A DNA stretch of 15,964 nt from Prevotella sp. Its GTDB lineage: Bacteria; Bacteroidota; Bacteroidia; Bacteroidales; Bacteroidaceae. The stretch spans positions 1 to 15,964 of the forward strand of contig JAFRZC010000101.1 in NCBI GenBank assembly GCA_017442765.1. The letters are read 5' to 3'. Both the position numbers and the translations under genes were made by a program. Positions 1 through 6,209 of this stretch are shown piece by piece. The notes below the pieces were generated by a model that was not told where the DNA came from, did no database searches, and saw only the letters and a program-made list of their open reading frames with translations. Every line of letters starts with the position of its first letter. Position 1 is the first letter of the stretch.

Positions 1-2
1 CC

Positions 3-173
3 CCCAGTTCCAGTTCGTCAAGTTCGCGCTCGTCGGGCTTCGGCAGCAGCCGTTCCTCTGGCGGTAGTTTCGGCGGCGGGTCGTTCGGTGGCTCTCGCTC
101 CTCTGGCGGTAGTTTCGGCGGTGGCGGTGGACGCTCAGGCGGCGGTGGCGGCAGCTTTGGCGGAAGAAGATAG
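3..173 (+). CDS. C-terminal end of a Gly/Ser/Arg-rich protein (5' truncated)
   Basis: An open frame enters from the left edge and ends at TAG 171-173, giving the last 56 residues of a protein that starts outside the window. The tail is almost only Ser, Gly, Arg and Phe: a Ser run, then repeats of RSSGGSFGGG and GGGGGRSGGGGG, ending SFGGRR. A 23-base stretch at 54-76 recurs exactly at 99-121, so the tail grew at least partly by DNA duplication. Such flexible tails occur on TPM-domain and other membrane or envelope proteins, but no folded domain is visible here and I do not assign a family. The next gene starts 66 bases downstream on the same strand. That the frame is coding is supported by its consistent composition up to the stop. 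The function is unknown. Confidence 0.6.
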   Translation, partial: PSSSSSSSRSSGFGSSRSSGGSFGGGSFGGSRSSGGSFGGGGGRSGGGGGSFGGRR

Positions 174-239
174 CCCCACCTGGCCTCCTTTATGGGAGAA
201 GAAATGATAGTGAATTGAACAATGAAATAAATAATGAAT

Positions 240-1781
240 ATGAAAAAATATCTATTTACCGCTGCATTTCTGCTCGCAGCTATGGCAGGGGCAGCACAGG
301 AGACTTACGAGAACGCCAAGATTGTTGGCGAGGACTTGAACGGAACAGCCCGCTACGTGGGTATGGGTGGCGCGATGGACGCATTGGGAGCAGACCTGTC
401 CACCATCGGCACCAACCCCGCGGGCATCGGCCTCTTCCGCCGCTCGGCGGCAAACGTGTCGTTCGGCCTTGTGTCACAGCAGGACGGCGAGGACTTTGCC
501 GAGGGAAAGAAGACCAACATGAGCTTCGACCAGGCAGGATTTGTATGGGCAGTCAAGACAGGCAGCAACAACTTCCTGAACTTCGCGTTCAACTATCACA
601 AGAGCCGCAACTTCGACTACATTCTCTCGGCGGCCGACCGGCTGAACGATGCCTCGCAGAACAAGCTCACCTATGTGAAGCAGTATGAAGGCCTGCTCTT
701 TCCCGCGAACTCGAGTGGTGTGCCCGACCTCAATCATCCCTACGCCTCGTGCAACCAGCTCGACGATATCTATGCGCGTAATCTCAACTACGACGGCGAT
801 GGCAACACGTGGTACTACGACCCTGCCACTGCCTACGCGCTCGACCGTGCCCATAAGGGCTATATCGGCGAGTACGACTTCGCTTTGGCAGGTAACCACC
901 GCGACCGCATCTACTGGGGTCTGGCTCTCGGCATCCACGACGTGAACTACAAGCACTATGGCGAATACCGCGAGCAGCTCGACGGCTTCGACCTCACCGT
1001 AGCCGACGACCGTAAGATTGACGGTACTGGTGTTGATGTCAAGGCCGGCATCATCTTCCGGCCTGTTGAGGCATTGCCCTTCCGCATCGGTTTGAGCATC
1101 GCTACCCCCACGTGGTACGACCTCAAAACCACCAACTATACCAGCATCACCGACGGAAGTGCAACAGCATCGGGCGGCGAGTCCTACGACTTCAAACTTT
1201 ATACTCCTTGGAAGTTTGGCGTAAGCCTCGGTCACACCGTGGGTAACTACCTCGCCCTCGGCGCAAGCTATGAGTTTGCCGACTATGGCTCGCTCGACAC
1301 CCGCTATGAGACCGGCGGGTACTACGACTACTGGGATGGCTACTATACCACCAGTGCCTCCGACGATGTGATGAACCGCCATACCGAGCAGACCCTCAAG
1401 GGCGTATCCACCCTGAAGCTCGGTGCCGAGTACCGGCCCATCCCTGAACTCGCCCTGCGTATAGGCTACAACTATGTCTCGCCCATGTATGAGAAGCACG
1501 GCTTCAAGGACGGTACCCTGCAGACCGACGGTTCCTACTACAGCTCGGCCACTGACTACACCAACTGGGAGGCCACCAACCGCTTCACCTGCGGACTGGG
1601 CTACAACGTCGGACAGCTTTCGCTCGACTTCGCCTATCAGTATGCCGCGCAGAACGGCAAGTTCTCGCCCTTCATGAGCTACGAGAACACCGCCGACCAC
1701 ACGATGAACAACATCGCCGATGCCGTCGATGTGTCGAACAAGCGCCATCAGGTGCTCTTCACCCTCGGCTATAAGTTCTAA
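240..1781 (+). CDS. OmpP1/FadL/TodX-family outer membrane transport protein
   Basis: This 513-residue protein is predicted to form a beta-barrel in the outer membrane for uptake of hydrophobic compounds. Bacteroidetes members are often labelled 'hemin receptor' without proof. It begins with a signal peptide (MKKYLFTAAFLLAAMAGAA, likely cut before Gln20). Next comes the family's N-terminal signature, with GTARYVGMGGAMDALGADL and then NPAGIGLFRRS, which matches the FadL hatch and first-strand region. The remainder alternates aromatic and polar residues in Tyr-rich strands and ends LGYKF, the terminal Phe typical of barrel insertion signals. I chose the ATG at 240 rather than the in-frame ATG at 234 because it gives the cleaner MKK signal peptide. 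No convincing -7 element was seen upstream. A strong terminator follows 24 bases after the stop. The substrate cannot be read from the sequence. Confidence 0.85.
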   Translation: MKKYLFTAAFLLAAMAGAAQETYENAKIVGEDLNGTARYVGMGGAMDALGADLSTIGTNPAGIGLFRRSAANVSFGLVSQQDGEDFAEGKKTNMSFDQAGFVWAVKTGSNNFLNFAFNYHKSRNFDYILSAADRLNDASQNKLTYVKQYEGLLFPANSSGVPDLNHPYASCNQLDDIYARNLNYDGDGNTWYYDPATAYALDRAHKGYIGEYDFALAGNHRDRIYWGLALGIHDVNYKHYGEYREQLDGFDLTVADDRKIDGTGVDVKAGIIFRPVEALPFRIGLSIATPTWYDLKTTNYTSITDGSATASGGESYDFKLYTPWKFGVSLGHTVGNYLALGASYEFADYGSLDTRYETGGYYDYWDGYYTTSASDDVMNRHTEQTLKGVSTLKLGAEYRPIPELALRIGYNYVSPMYEKHGFKDGTLQTDGSYYSSATDYTNWEATNRFTCGLGYNVGQLSLDFAYQYAAQNGKFSPFMSYENTADHTMNNIADAVDVSNKRHQVLFTLGYKF

Positions 1782-1805
1782 GGAAAATCCGCATTCCCCA
1801 ATAGG

Positions 1806-1832
1806 AAGCCTGCCACCGATGGCAGGCTTTTT
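1806..1832 (+). terminator. Intrinsic terminator after the FadL-family gene
   Basis: A perfect 9-bp stem, AAGCCTGCC (1806-1814) with GGCAGGCTT (1821-1829), has a 6-base loop and runs directly into a T tract. It lies 24 bases after the stop codon, in the right orientation to end the outer membrane protein transcript. Confidence 0.9.
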
Positions 1833-1863
1833 CTGTGCATGGTGCTCCCTGCTTTGTGGAAAT

Positions 1864-1899
1864 GTTAAAATCGGGGTGTTTTCGACCGAGGATTTTAAC
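1864..1899. repeat. 9-bp inverted repeat, outer arms GTTAAAATC / GATTTTAAC
   Basis: GTTAAAATC (1864-1872) is exactly complementary to GATTTTAAC (1891-1899) across an 18-base spacer. The left arm with its flank, AATGTTAAAATCGGGGTG, recurs in altered form at 2223-2240, where it also starts an inverted repeat. Confidence 0.7.
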
Positions 1900-2041
1900 G
1901 GTGTAGGAGCGCGGGAAACCAGAGCGGCGGGACAATTGTCCACCCGCGTCGAAACAGACGATTCTGGCGAGTGCCTTGTAAGTTGTTGCAAAACAGCGAT
2001 ATACGGAATTACTCTCCACTCATTTCTCACCTCTCACTTCT

Positions 2042-2079
2042 GAAACATGTATCTCTCGTCTCCGAGAGATATATGTTTC
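2042..2079. repeat. 17-bp hairpin with 4-base loop
   Basis: The left arm GAAACATGTATCTCTCG (2042-2058) pairs with CGAGAGATATATGTTTC (2063-2079). The only irregularity is a position that would be G-U in RNA of one strand, and the loop is TCTC. No T tract follows, so it does not look like a simple terminator. It shares the ATATATGTTTCG motif with the palindrome at 2130. Confidence 0.85.
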
Positions 2080-2129
2080 GGGTGGTGAAAGACCGTGTTT
2101 CGTATTGCGAAAGACCATGGTTTGGAGGT

Positions 2130-2145
2130 GAAACATATATGTTTC
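2130..2145. repeat. 16-bp perfect palindrome GAAACATATATGTTTC
   Basis: This is a perfect dyad with no spacer. It repeats the outer 7 bases on each side of the larger hairpin at 2042-2079 (GAAACAT and ATGTTTC). Close variants (ACATATATCTTTCGG) occur inside the tandem array at 7599-7747. Confidence 0.8.
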
Positions 2146-2188
2146 GCGGAAAGAGGGGAAGTGAAAGGGAGGTAAAAGAGGAATGTAA

Positions 2189-2222
2189 GGGGAGTGAAAG
2201 GGACGATAGGGGTGATTTTGGG
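2189..2222 (+). other. Putative G-quadruplex motif
   Basis: Four G runs of at least three lie at 2189-2192, 2200-2202, 2209-2212 and 2220-2222. The loops are 7, 6 and 7 bases. This satisfies the standard G3+N1-7 folding rule. Whether it folds in DNA or RNA is untested, and the loops are near the length limit. Confidence 0.5.
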
Positions 2223-2225
2223 AAT

Positions 2226-2250
2226 GTTAAAACGGGGATGGTGTTTTAAC
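2226..2250. repeat. 8-bp inverted repeat GTTAAAAC / GTTTTAAC
   Basis: GTTAAAAC (2226-2233) and GTTTTAAC (2243-2250) are exactly complementary across 9 bases. Together with the upstream AAT and the internal GGGG it is a shortened cousin of the inverted repeat at 1864-1899. Confidence 0.6.
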
Positions 2251-2256
2251 AATTGC

Positions 2257-2284
2257 GGCGGTGAAAGACGTACCTTTCACCGCC
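2257..2284. repeat. 11-bp hairpin, GGCGGTGAAAG / CTTTCACCGCC
   Basis: The arms at 2257-2267 and 2274-2284 are perfectly complementary around a 6-base loop, ACGTAC. A T tract follows on the + strand only after a gap (2294-2300). It could serve as a weak terminator, but the spacing is poor. Confidence 0.75.
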
Positions 2285-2354
2285 ACGATTATGTTTTTTT
2301 AAGATTTCAGCCTGAATGTGTTTTGCCGCCTCTGCTTATGTTGAGGATCGTTTT

Positions 2355-2489
2355 CTACAGCGCCTCGTCGTCGGGGCGTTGTATCTGCCGGCGGGCTTTC
2401 GGCTTCGCGGGGTGCTTGCCCTTGCAGAGCCATTCGCGTTTGCGGAGCTCGTATTCTTCGTAGTGGCGCTCGAGGTAGTTGTCGGCCAT
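2355..2489 (-). CDS. 44-residue charged small protein, last gene of the glgA-like/DUF4270 operon
   Basis: An ATG at 2489-2487 opens a frame of 44 codons ending at TAG 2357-2355. The product begins MADNYLERHYEEYELRK and continues with Trp20 and a Lys/Pro/Arg-rich stretch, ending RPDDEAL. The start lies only 3 bases beyond the stop of the DUF4270 gene, which strongly suggests translation from the same mRNA. I recall short Bacteroidales proteins that begin MADNYLE, but I cannot name a function. It is very hydrophilic, with no signal peptide or membrane segment, so it should be cytoplasmic. The N-terminal half (roughly residues 5-20, Glu/Arg/Tyr-rich) could form one helix. It is short enough that automatic gene callers may drop it. 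Confidence 0.7.
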   Translation of the reverse strand: MADNYLERHYEEYELRKREWLCKGKHPAKPKARRQIQRPDDEAL

Positions 2490-2492
2490 ATC

Positions 2493-3932
2493 CTACTTGA
2501 ACTTGCTGTAGATGACACTGATGCGGACGGGCTGGTTGGGGTTCTCGCTGCCGCCTACGAGCCGGGTGCTGCTGAGCGACATGTCGTGGAGCACGGTGGT
2601 CAGCTCCTCGTCGCTGTTGCGGGTGATGGTGACGGGGATGATAACTACCTTGTTCCAGTTCTCCGTGGCTTCTCCGGCGGCTTTCTTGGCGGCGAGGTGG
2701 CGGATGAGACCGCCGATGTTGCCGAAGATATAGCTGTTGGTCTTGCTGTTGAGGGTGGCCAGGAACGAGGTCTTGTAGTTGGCTATCTGCTTGTTGTCGA
2801 AGAAGGTCTGCATCTCGTCAAGCGGTATCATGAGCAGGGTCTGCGGTATGTCGAAGATGTAGTCGCTGACGTAGCTGCTGTTGATGCGCTGCAGCTCCAC
2901 GCGGGCGGTGTTGATGGTGTCGTTGTCGTGGCCGCGGATGATGTCCTCGACGGGTAGCGTCATCTCTGTGAAGATGCCCGCCGGGGTTTTCAGGTAGGTG
3001 CAGGTGGGGTCGGCGGCAAGGGCGGCGATGGTGGCCTCGTCGTTGACGATGCGGCTGGTCTGCAACACCTCTTCTGTTGCGGGGAACGAGGCGATGCCGT
3101 TGGCGATGGTGTCGGCGGAGAGATAGCGGAAATAGACGTTCAGCTGGCTGATGTGCACGTAGGCCATTGCACCGAGACCGCTCTTCGACTCGAAGTAGAA
3201 GCCGGGCACGACGCGGCTGATGAAGTTATATGAGTTTTTGTAGTTTGTGGGGTCGGCGTAGTATTTCCGCATGAGGTAGGTGCCGTAGTTGTTGTAGGTC
3301 ACACCCTGACGGTCGGTATAGGGCTCGTTGAGCAGAATGCGGATGTTCGGTGTGTAGCTGGTGGAGTTACGGGTGGTCTCGCTGACGCTGAGGTCGGTCA
3401 GCGTATAGGCTTTCGTGGTGGCGATCCCGCCGTCTCGGATGAGTCCCTCGCCCTTCGGGTCGAAGTCGGAGCGGTAGTTGGTGTTCTCGTTCATGGGTTT
3501 GTCCATCTCGTAGGCGGTGAGTTTCATGGTGGTGAGCGAGTCGCCGTAGAAGTCGGTATAGAACAGGCGTATCTCGCACGAGTCGGCCACGATGTCGCCG
3601 TCAATCTTGCTGATGATGTGGTCGGCCTCGGGGAAGGTGTAGTCCTCGAGCGTGCTGAACTGCGCCATGAAGTCGGCGGTGATGTAGGCACCGGTCTCGG
3701 GGTCGCGTATCTTGCCGAGGTAGCCCGTTGTAGTGCGCGAGAGCACGGAGCCGGCCACGATGGAGCGGGTGCTCACGTCGAACGTGTCGGTGGCAATCTG
3801 CAGATGGTCCATGTCGTCGGTGAGCGACACGCCGATGCTGTCGGTGGTATCGTCGCACGAGCCGAGCGTGAAGGCCGCAAGCATGGCGAGCAGCAGGGCG
3901 GAGAGTGTGTGGGATAGATATGGTCTTGTCAT
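2493..3932 (-). CDS. DUF4270 family lipoprotein
   Basis: This 479-residue protein starts with a lipoprotein signal: MTRPYLSHTL, then a hydrophobic stretch, then the lipobox LGSC with Cys26 followed by Asp-Asp. Acidic residues right after the lipidated Cys fit Bacteroidetes export to the outer membrane surface, though this is inference. The body matches my memory of DUF4270, a Bacteroidetes-specific family of unknown function with beta-rich sequence and phrases such as VPGFYFESKSGLGAM. I chose ATG at 3932. An earlier in-frame start at 3953 would be TTG and would spoil the signal peptide. The gene starts 30 bases after the stop of the GT5-domain gene and is followed 3 bases later by the 44-aa gene, so all three probably form one operon. 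Its role is unknown; a link to polysaccharide or envelope metabolism is only suggested by its neighbour. Confidence 0.8.
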   Translation of the reverse strand: MTRPYLSHTLSALLLAMLAAFTLGSCDDTTDSIGVSLTDDMDHLQIATDTFDVSTRSIVAGSVLSRTTTGYLGKIRDPETGAYITADFMAQFSTLEDYTFPEADHIISKIDGDIVADSCEIRLFYTDFYGDSLTTMKLTAYEMDKPMNENTNYRSDFDPKGEGLIRDGGIATTKAYTLTDLSVSETTRNSTSYTPNIRILLNEPYTDRQGVTYNNYGTYLMRKYYADPTNYKNSYNFISRVVPGFYFESKSGLGAMAYVHISQLNVYFRYLSADTIANGIASFPATEEVLQTSRIVNDEATIAALAADPTCTYLKTPAGIFTEMTLPVEDIIRGHDNDTINTARVELQRINSSYVSDYIFDIPQTLLMIPLDEMQTFFDNKQIANYKTSFLATLNSKTNSYIFGNIGGLIRHLAAKKAAGEATENWNKVVIIPVTITRNSDEELTTVLHDMSLSSTRLVGGSENPNQPVRISVIYSKFK

Positions 3933-3962
3933 TACAACGATCAAAATTGTCAATTAAAATTT

Positions 3963-4763
3963 CTAAAAGAGCGACTCGTAGAACTCGGTGTAGGCTTCGG
4001 CATAGTTGTCGCCGGGATAGCGGAGCAGGGGCACTTTCTTCTTCTGGGCGTGCTTGATGAGCCGCTGATTGGCACTCTTTCCTGCCTCTACCACGCCGTC
4101 GCTGTAGTCGATGGCGAGCTTGCCGAGATCCATGAATTCGAAGTTCTTCTTATAGGGCTTGAGCAGCTCCTCGGTCGCGTCGCGGTAGGCCACACATTGC
4201 TTGAAGTCTTTGCCGAGTGGGTCTTTCAGCTCGTCGGCAAAGATGGAGGTGACAATCTTGCTGTCGGCGAAGCAAGGTTCGTCGCGGTAGGCTGTTTTGA
4301 TATAGAGGGGAACGACGGCACTCATCCATCCCTGGCAGTGGATGATGTCGGGTGCCCAGCGCAGTTTCTTCACCGTCTCAAGCACGCCGCGGGCGAAGAA
4401 GATGGCGCGCTCGCCGTTGTCGGCATATTCCGTACCGGTCTCGTCTTCGGCCATCCGACGCTTCTGGAAGTAGTCCTCGTTGTCGATGAAATAGACTTGC
4501 AGGCGCGCTTGCTGAATGGTGGCCACCTTGATAATGAGCGGGTGGTCGGCCGAATTGATAATCAGGTTGATGCCCGAAAGGCGAATCACCTCGTGCAGCT
4601 GACCGCGACGCTCGTTGATGGTGCCCCATTTAGGCATGAACGTGCGAATCTCGCTGCCGGCCTCTTGAATCTTGCTTGGAAGGTCTCTGCCCATGACCGA
4701 CAGCTCGGTGTCGGGAACATACGGGCTGATTTCCTGATTGATGAATAATATCTTCTTATTCAT
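3963..4763 (-). CDS. Glycogen/starch synthase-like protein, GT5 N-terminal domain only
   Basis: The 266 residues correspond to the acceptor-side (GT5) domain of glycogen synthase. The start MNKKILFINQEISPY aligns with the family's VLHVCSEMFPL, and WAPDIIHCQGWMSAVVPLYIK (about residues 137-157) aligns with the DVVHAHDWH region. Full synthases have about 470-550 residues and a second Rossmann domain for ADP-glucose. Here that domain is absent and the protein ends cleanly with no frameshift remnants before the next gene. The ADP-glucose-binding KTGG motif is replaced by PDTE (residues 17-20), so ordinary synthase activity is doubtful. I recall similar one-domain proteins across Bacteroidales annotated as glycogen synthase, so this is probably a family trait and not local decay. 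It is first in its operon, behind a good -7 element, and divergent from panC. Confidence 0.8.
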   Translation of the reverse strand: MNKKILFINQEISPYVPDTELSVMGRDLPSKIQEAGSEIRTFMPKWGTINERRGQLHEVIRLSGINLIINSADHPLIIKVATIQQARLQVYFIDNEDYFQKRRMAEDETGTEYADNGERAIFFARGVLETVKKLRWAPDIIHCQGWMSAVVPLYIKTAYRDEPCFADSKIVTSIFADELKDPLGKDFKQCVAYRDATEELLKPYKKNFEFMDLGKLAIDYSDGVVEAGKSANQRLIKHAQKKKVPLLRYPGDNYAEAYTEFYESLF

Positions 4764-4784
4764 GTTGAAAGTTTATAATCTCCT

Positions 4785-4793
4785 GCAAAGTTA
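4785..4793 (-). promoter_or_regulatory. Bacteroidetes -7 element for the glgA-like operon
   Basis: Read leftward, TAACTTTGC is a full match to TAnnTTTG plus a pyrimidine. It ends about 20 bases before the ATG at 4763, which leaves a leader of roughly 15 bases. No clear -33 TTTG was seen. Confidence 0.6.
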
Positions 4794-4898
4794 CGAAAAA
4801 TTCTTCAGATTTAATGATTTCACAGCCGAAAACCGCAAAATATTGATAAAAAATGGCATTTTTTAAAACTTATTCTTTCTTATTTAAGAAAAATGTTG

Positions 4899-4907
4899 TT
4901 ATTTTGC
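4899..4907 (+). promoter_or_regulatory. Probable -7 element for panCD
   Basis: TTATTTTGC matches TAnnTTTG at all but one fixed position and lies 19 bases before the panC ATG. It is back to back with the leftward promoter at 4785-4793, within an AT-rich 163-base divergent spacer. Confidence 0.5.
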
Positions 4908-4926
4908 ACCGTAAAATATCACGAAG

Positions 4927-5787
4927 ATGAAGGTTGTCAATAAGATAGTGGAATTGCAAAACGCGTTGTTCGACGAGCGCAAGGCGGGGAAGACAGTGGG
5001 TCTTGTGCCCACGATGGGGGCGCTCCATGCCGGCCATGCCTCGCTGGTGGAGCGTAGCGTGAGGGAGAACGACGTGACGGTGGTTTCCGTGTTTCTCAAT
5101 CCCACCCAGTTCAACGACAAGGGCGACCTCGACCGCTATCCGCGCACGCTTGAGGCCGACTGCGCGTTGTTGGAGCGGGTGGGTGCCGATTATGTGCTGG
5201 CTCCGTCTGTCGAGGAGATGTACCCCGTTCCCGACACGCGCCGGTTTGAGTTTCCGCCCGTCTCGACGGTGATGGAGGGAGCCAAGCGCCCCGGGCACTT
5301 CAATGGCGTTTGCCAGGTGGTCAGCCGCCTGTTCTATATCGTGCGCCCCACACGCGCCTACTTCGGCGAGAAGGACTTTCAGCAGATTGCCGTTGTCAAG
5401 CAGCTGGTGAAGTATATGGGTGCAGACATCGAGATAGTGGAGTGTGACATCGTCCGTGAGAAAGACGGCCTTGCCATGAGTTCGCGTAACACCCTGCTCT
5501 CTGCCGACGAGCGCGCCATCGCACCTGCCATCTACAAGGCGTTGAAGGCCAGCGTGACGTATGCCAAGAAACATACCGTAGCAGAGACGCGCGACCATGT
5601 GGTGGAGAAGCTTAATGCCGTAGAAGGACTTGAAGTTGAGTATTTCTCCATTGTCGATGGTAATACCTTGCAGGAGGTGGAAAACTGGGACGACAGTCCC
5701 TATGTTGTCGGTTGCATCACCGTCTATTGCGGTGCCACTCCCATCCGGCTTATCGACCATATAAAATATAAAAACGAGGCATCATGA
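4927..5787 (+). CDS. panC: Pantothenate synthetase (pantoate--beta-alanine ligase)
   Basis: PanC joins pantoate and beta-alanine using ATP, forming pantothenate for coenzyme A synthesis in the cytoplasm. The 286-residue length is normal. Clear family motifs are [11 protein letters not shown] (residues 27-37, the HIGH-like ATP-binding site), [24 protein letters not shown] and the KMSKS-like region DGLAMSSRN. The ATG at 4927 places the first motif where the family has it. The stop TGA (5785-5787) overlaps the panD start as ATGA, so the two enzymes are probably translationally coupled. That is sensible because PanD supplies the beta-alanine that PanC uses. A one-mismatch Bacteroidetes -7 element lies just upstream. 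Confidence 0.97.
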   Translation: MKVVNKIVELQNALFDERKAGKTVGLVPTMGALHAGHASLVERSVRENDVTVVSVFLNPTQFNDKGDLDRYPRTLEADCALLERVGADYVLAPSVEEMYPVPDTRRFEFPPVSTVMEGAKRPGHFNGVCQVVSRLFYIVRPTRAYFGEKDFQQIAVVKQLVKYMGADIEIVECDIVREKDGLAMSSRNTLLSADERAIAPAIYKALKASVTYAKKHTVAETRDHVVEKLNAVEGLEVEYFSIVDGNTLQEVENWDDSPYVVGCITVYCGATPIRLIDHIKYKNEAS

Positions 5788-6128
5788 TGATAGAAGTTCT
5801 GAAATCGAAGATACACCGTGTGAAGGTGACCGAGGCAAACGTCAACTATGTCGGCAGCATCACCATTGACGAGGATCTGCTGGATGCCGCCAACATGATA
5901 GCAGGCGAGAAGGTGTATATCGTTGACAACAACAACGGCGAACGCTTCGAGACCTATATTATAAAAGGTGAGCGCGGCTCGGGTACCATCTGCCTGAACG
6001 GCGGAGCCGCACGCAAGGTGTTGCCGGGCGACACCATCATCATCATCTCCTATGCCCTGATGGATTTCGAAGAGGCCAAAACCTTCAAGCCCACAATCGT
6101 CTTCCCCAAAGACAACAAACTGGTTTGA
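5784..6128 (+). CDS. panD: Aspartate 1-decarboxylase (pyruvoyl enzyme)
   Basis: PanD decarboxylates aspartate to beta-alanine for pantothenate. The 114-residue proenzyme has the self-cleavage site YVGSITID with Gly24-Ser25; Ser25 becomes the pyruvoyl cofactor. Other conserved blocks are [13 protein letters not shown] and GTICLNGAAAR-like [11 protein letters not shown]. Two adjacent ATGs exist (5784 and 5787). The first overlaps the panC stop and puts the cleavage Ser at position 25, as in E. coli, so I use it. A strong terminator follows 24 bases after the stop. No PanM/PanZ-type maturation factor gene is visible nearby. Confidence 0.96.
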   Translation: MMIEVLKSKIHRVKVTEANVNYVGSITIDEDLLDAANMIAGEKVYIVDNNNGERFETYIIKGERGSGTICLNGGAARKVLPGDTIIIISYALMDFEEAKTFKPTIVFPKDNKLV

Positions 6129-6152
6129 ACCCCCATCGATGTCTATAATGAG

Positions 6153-6195
6153 AGAGGAGCAAACAGGATATTTCCGTTTGCTCCTCTTGCTTTTT
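6153..6195 (+). terminator. Intrinsic terminator of panCD
   Basis: A 12-bp perfect stem, AGAGGAGCAAAC (6153-6164) and GTTTGCTCCTCT (6176-6187), is followed by TGCTTTTT. The loop itself can pair GGA with TCC. It lies between the convergent panD and serS ends; in the leftward direction no T tract follows, so it mainly serves panCD. Confidence 0.9.
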
Positions 6196-6209
6196 AGTAT
6201 CAACAGACC

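Larger units (their letters stand above)
1833..2354. other. Repeat-rich gene-free region
   Basis: No credible gene was found in these 520 bases. Open frames exist on both strands, but their translations look like no protein family and they run across the inverted repeats. The region contains at least six dyads, listed separately where clear. An additional GC palindrome is GGACAATTGTCC (1930-1941), flanked by GCGG and CCCGC. The motif GTGAAAG recurs at about 2085, 2161, 2194 and 2261, and a 15-base neighbourhood around it repeats with a 33-base offset at 2161 and 2194. From about 2145 to 2242 the + strand is very purine-rich. The region lies between the ends of two convergent transcription units, so promoter function is not required. 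Confidence 0.7.

Noticed and set aside
474..2030. Long leftward open frame (518 codons) opposite the FadL-family gene
   Set aside because: It is the antisense shadow of a gene with signal peptide and family motifs; its Val/Gly-rich translation matches no family.
1971..2463. Small rightward open frames in the gene-free region
   Set aside because: They cross hairpins, have Arg/Ser-rich translations without any recognisable pattern, and overlap the better supported leftward 44-aa gene.
3933..3953. Earlier start of the DUF4270 protein
   Set aside because: The codon is TTG and the added residues weaken the lipoprotein signal; ATG at 3932 is better.
4870..5760. Leftward open frame opposite panC
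   Set aside because: Shadow of panC, which has all catalytic motifs; translation resembles reverse-strand low-GC noise.
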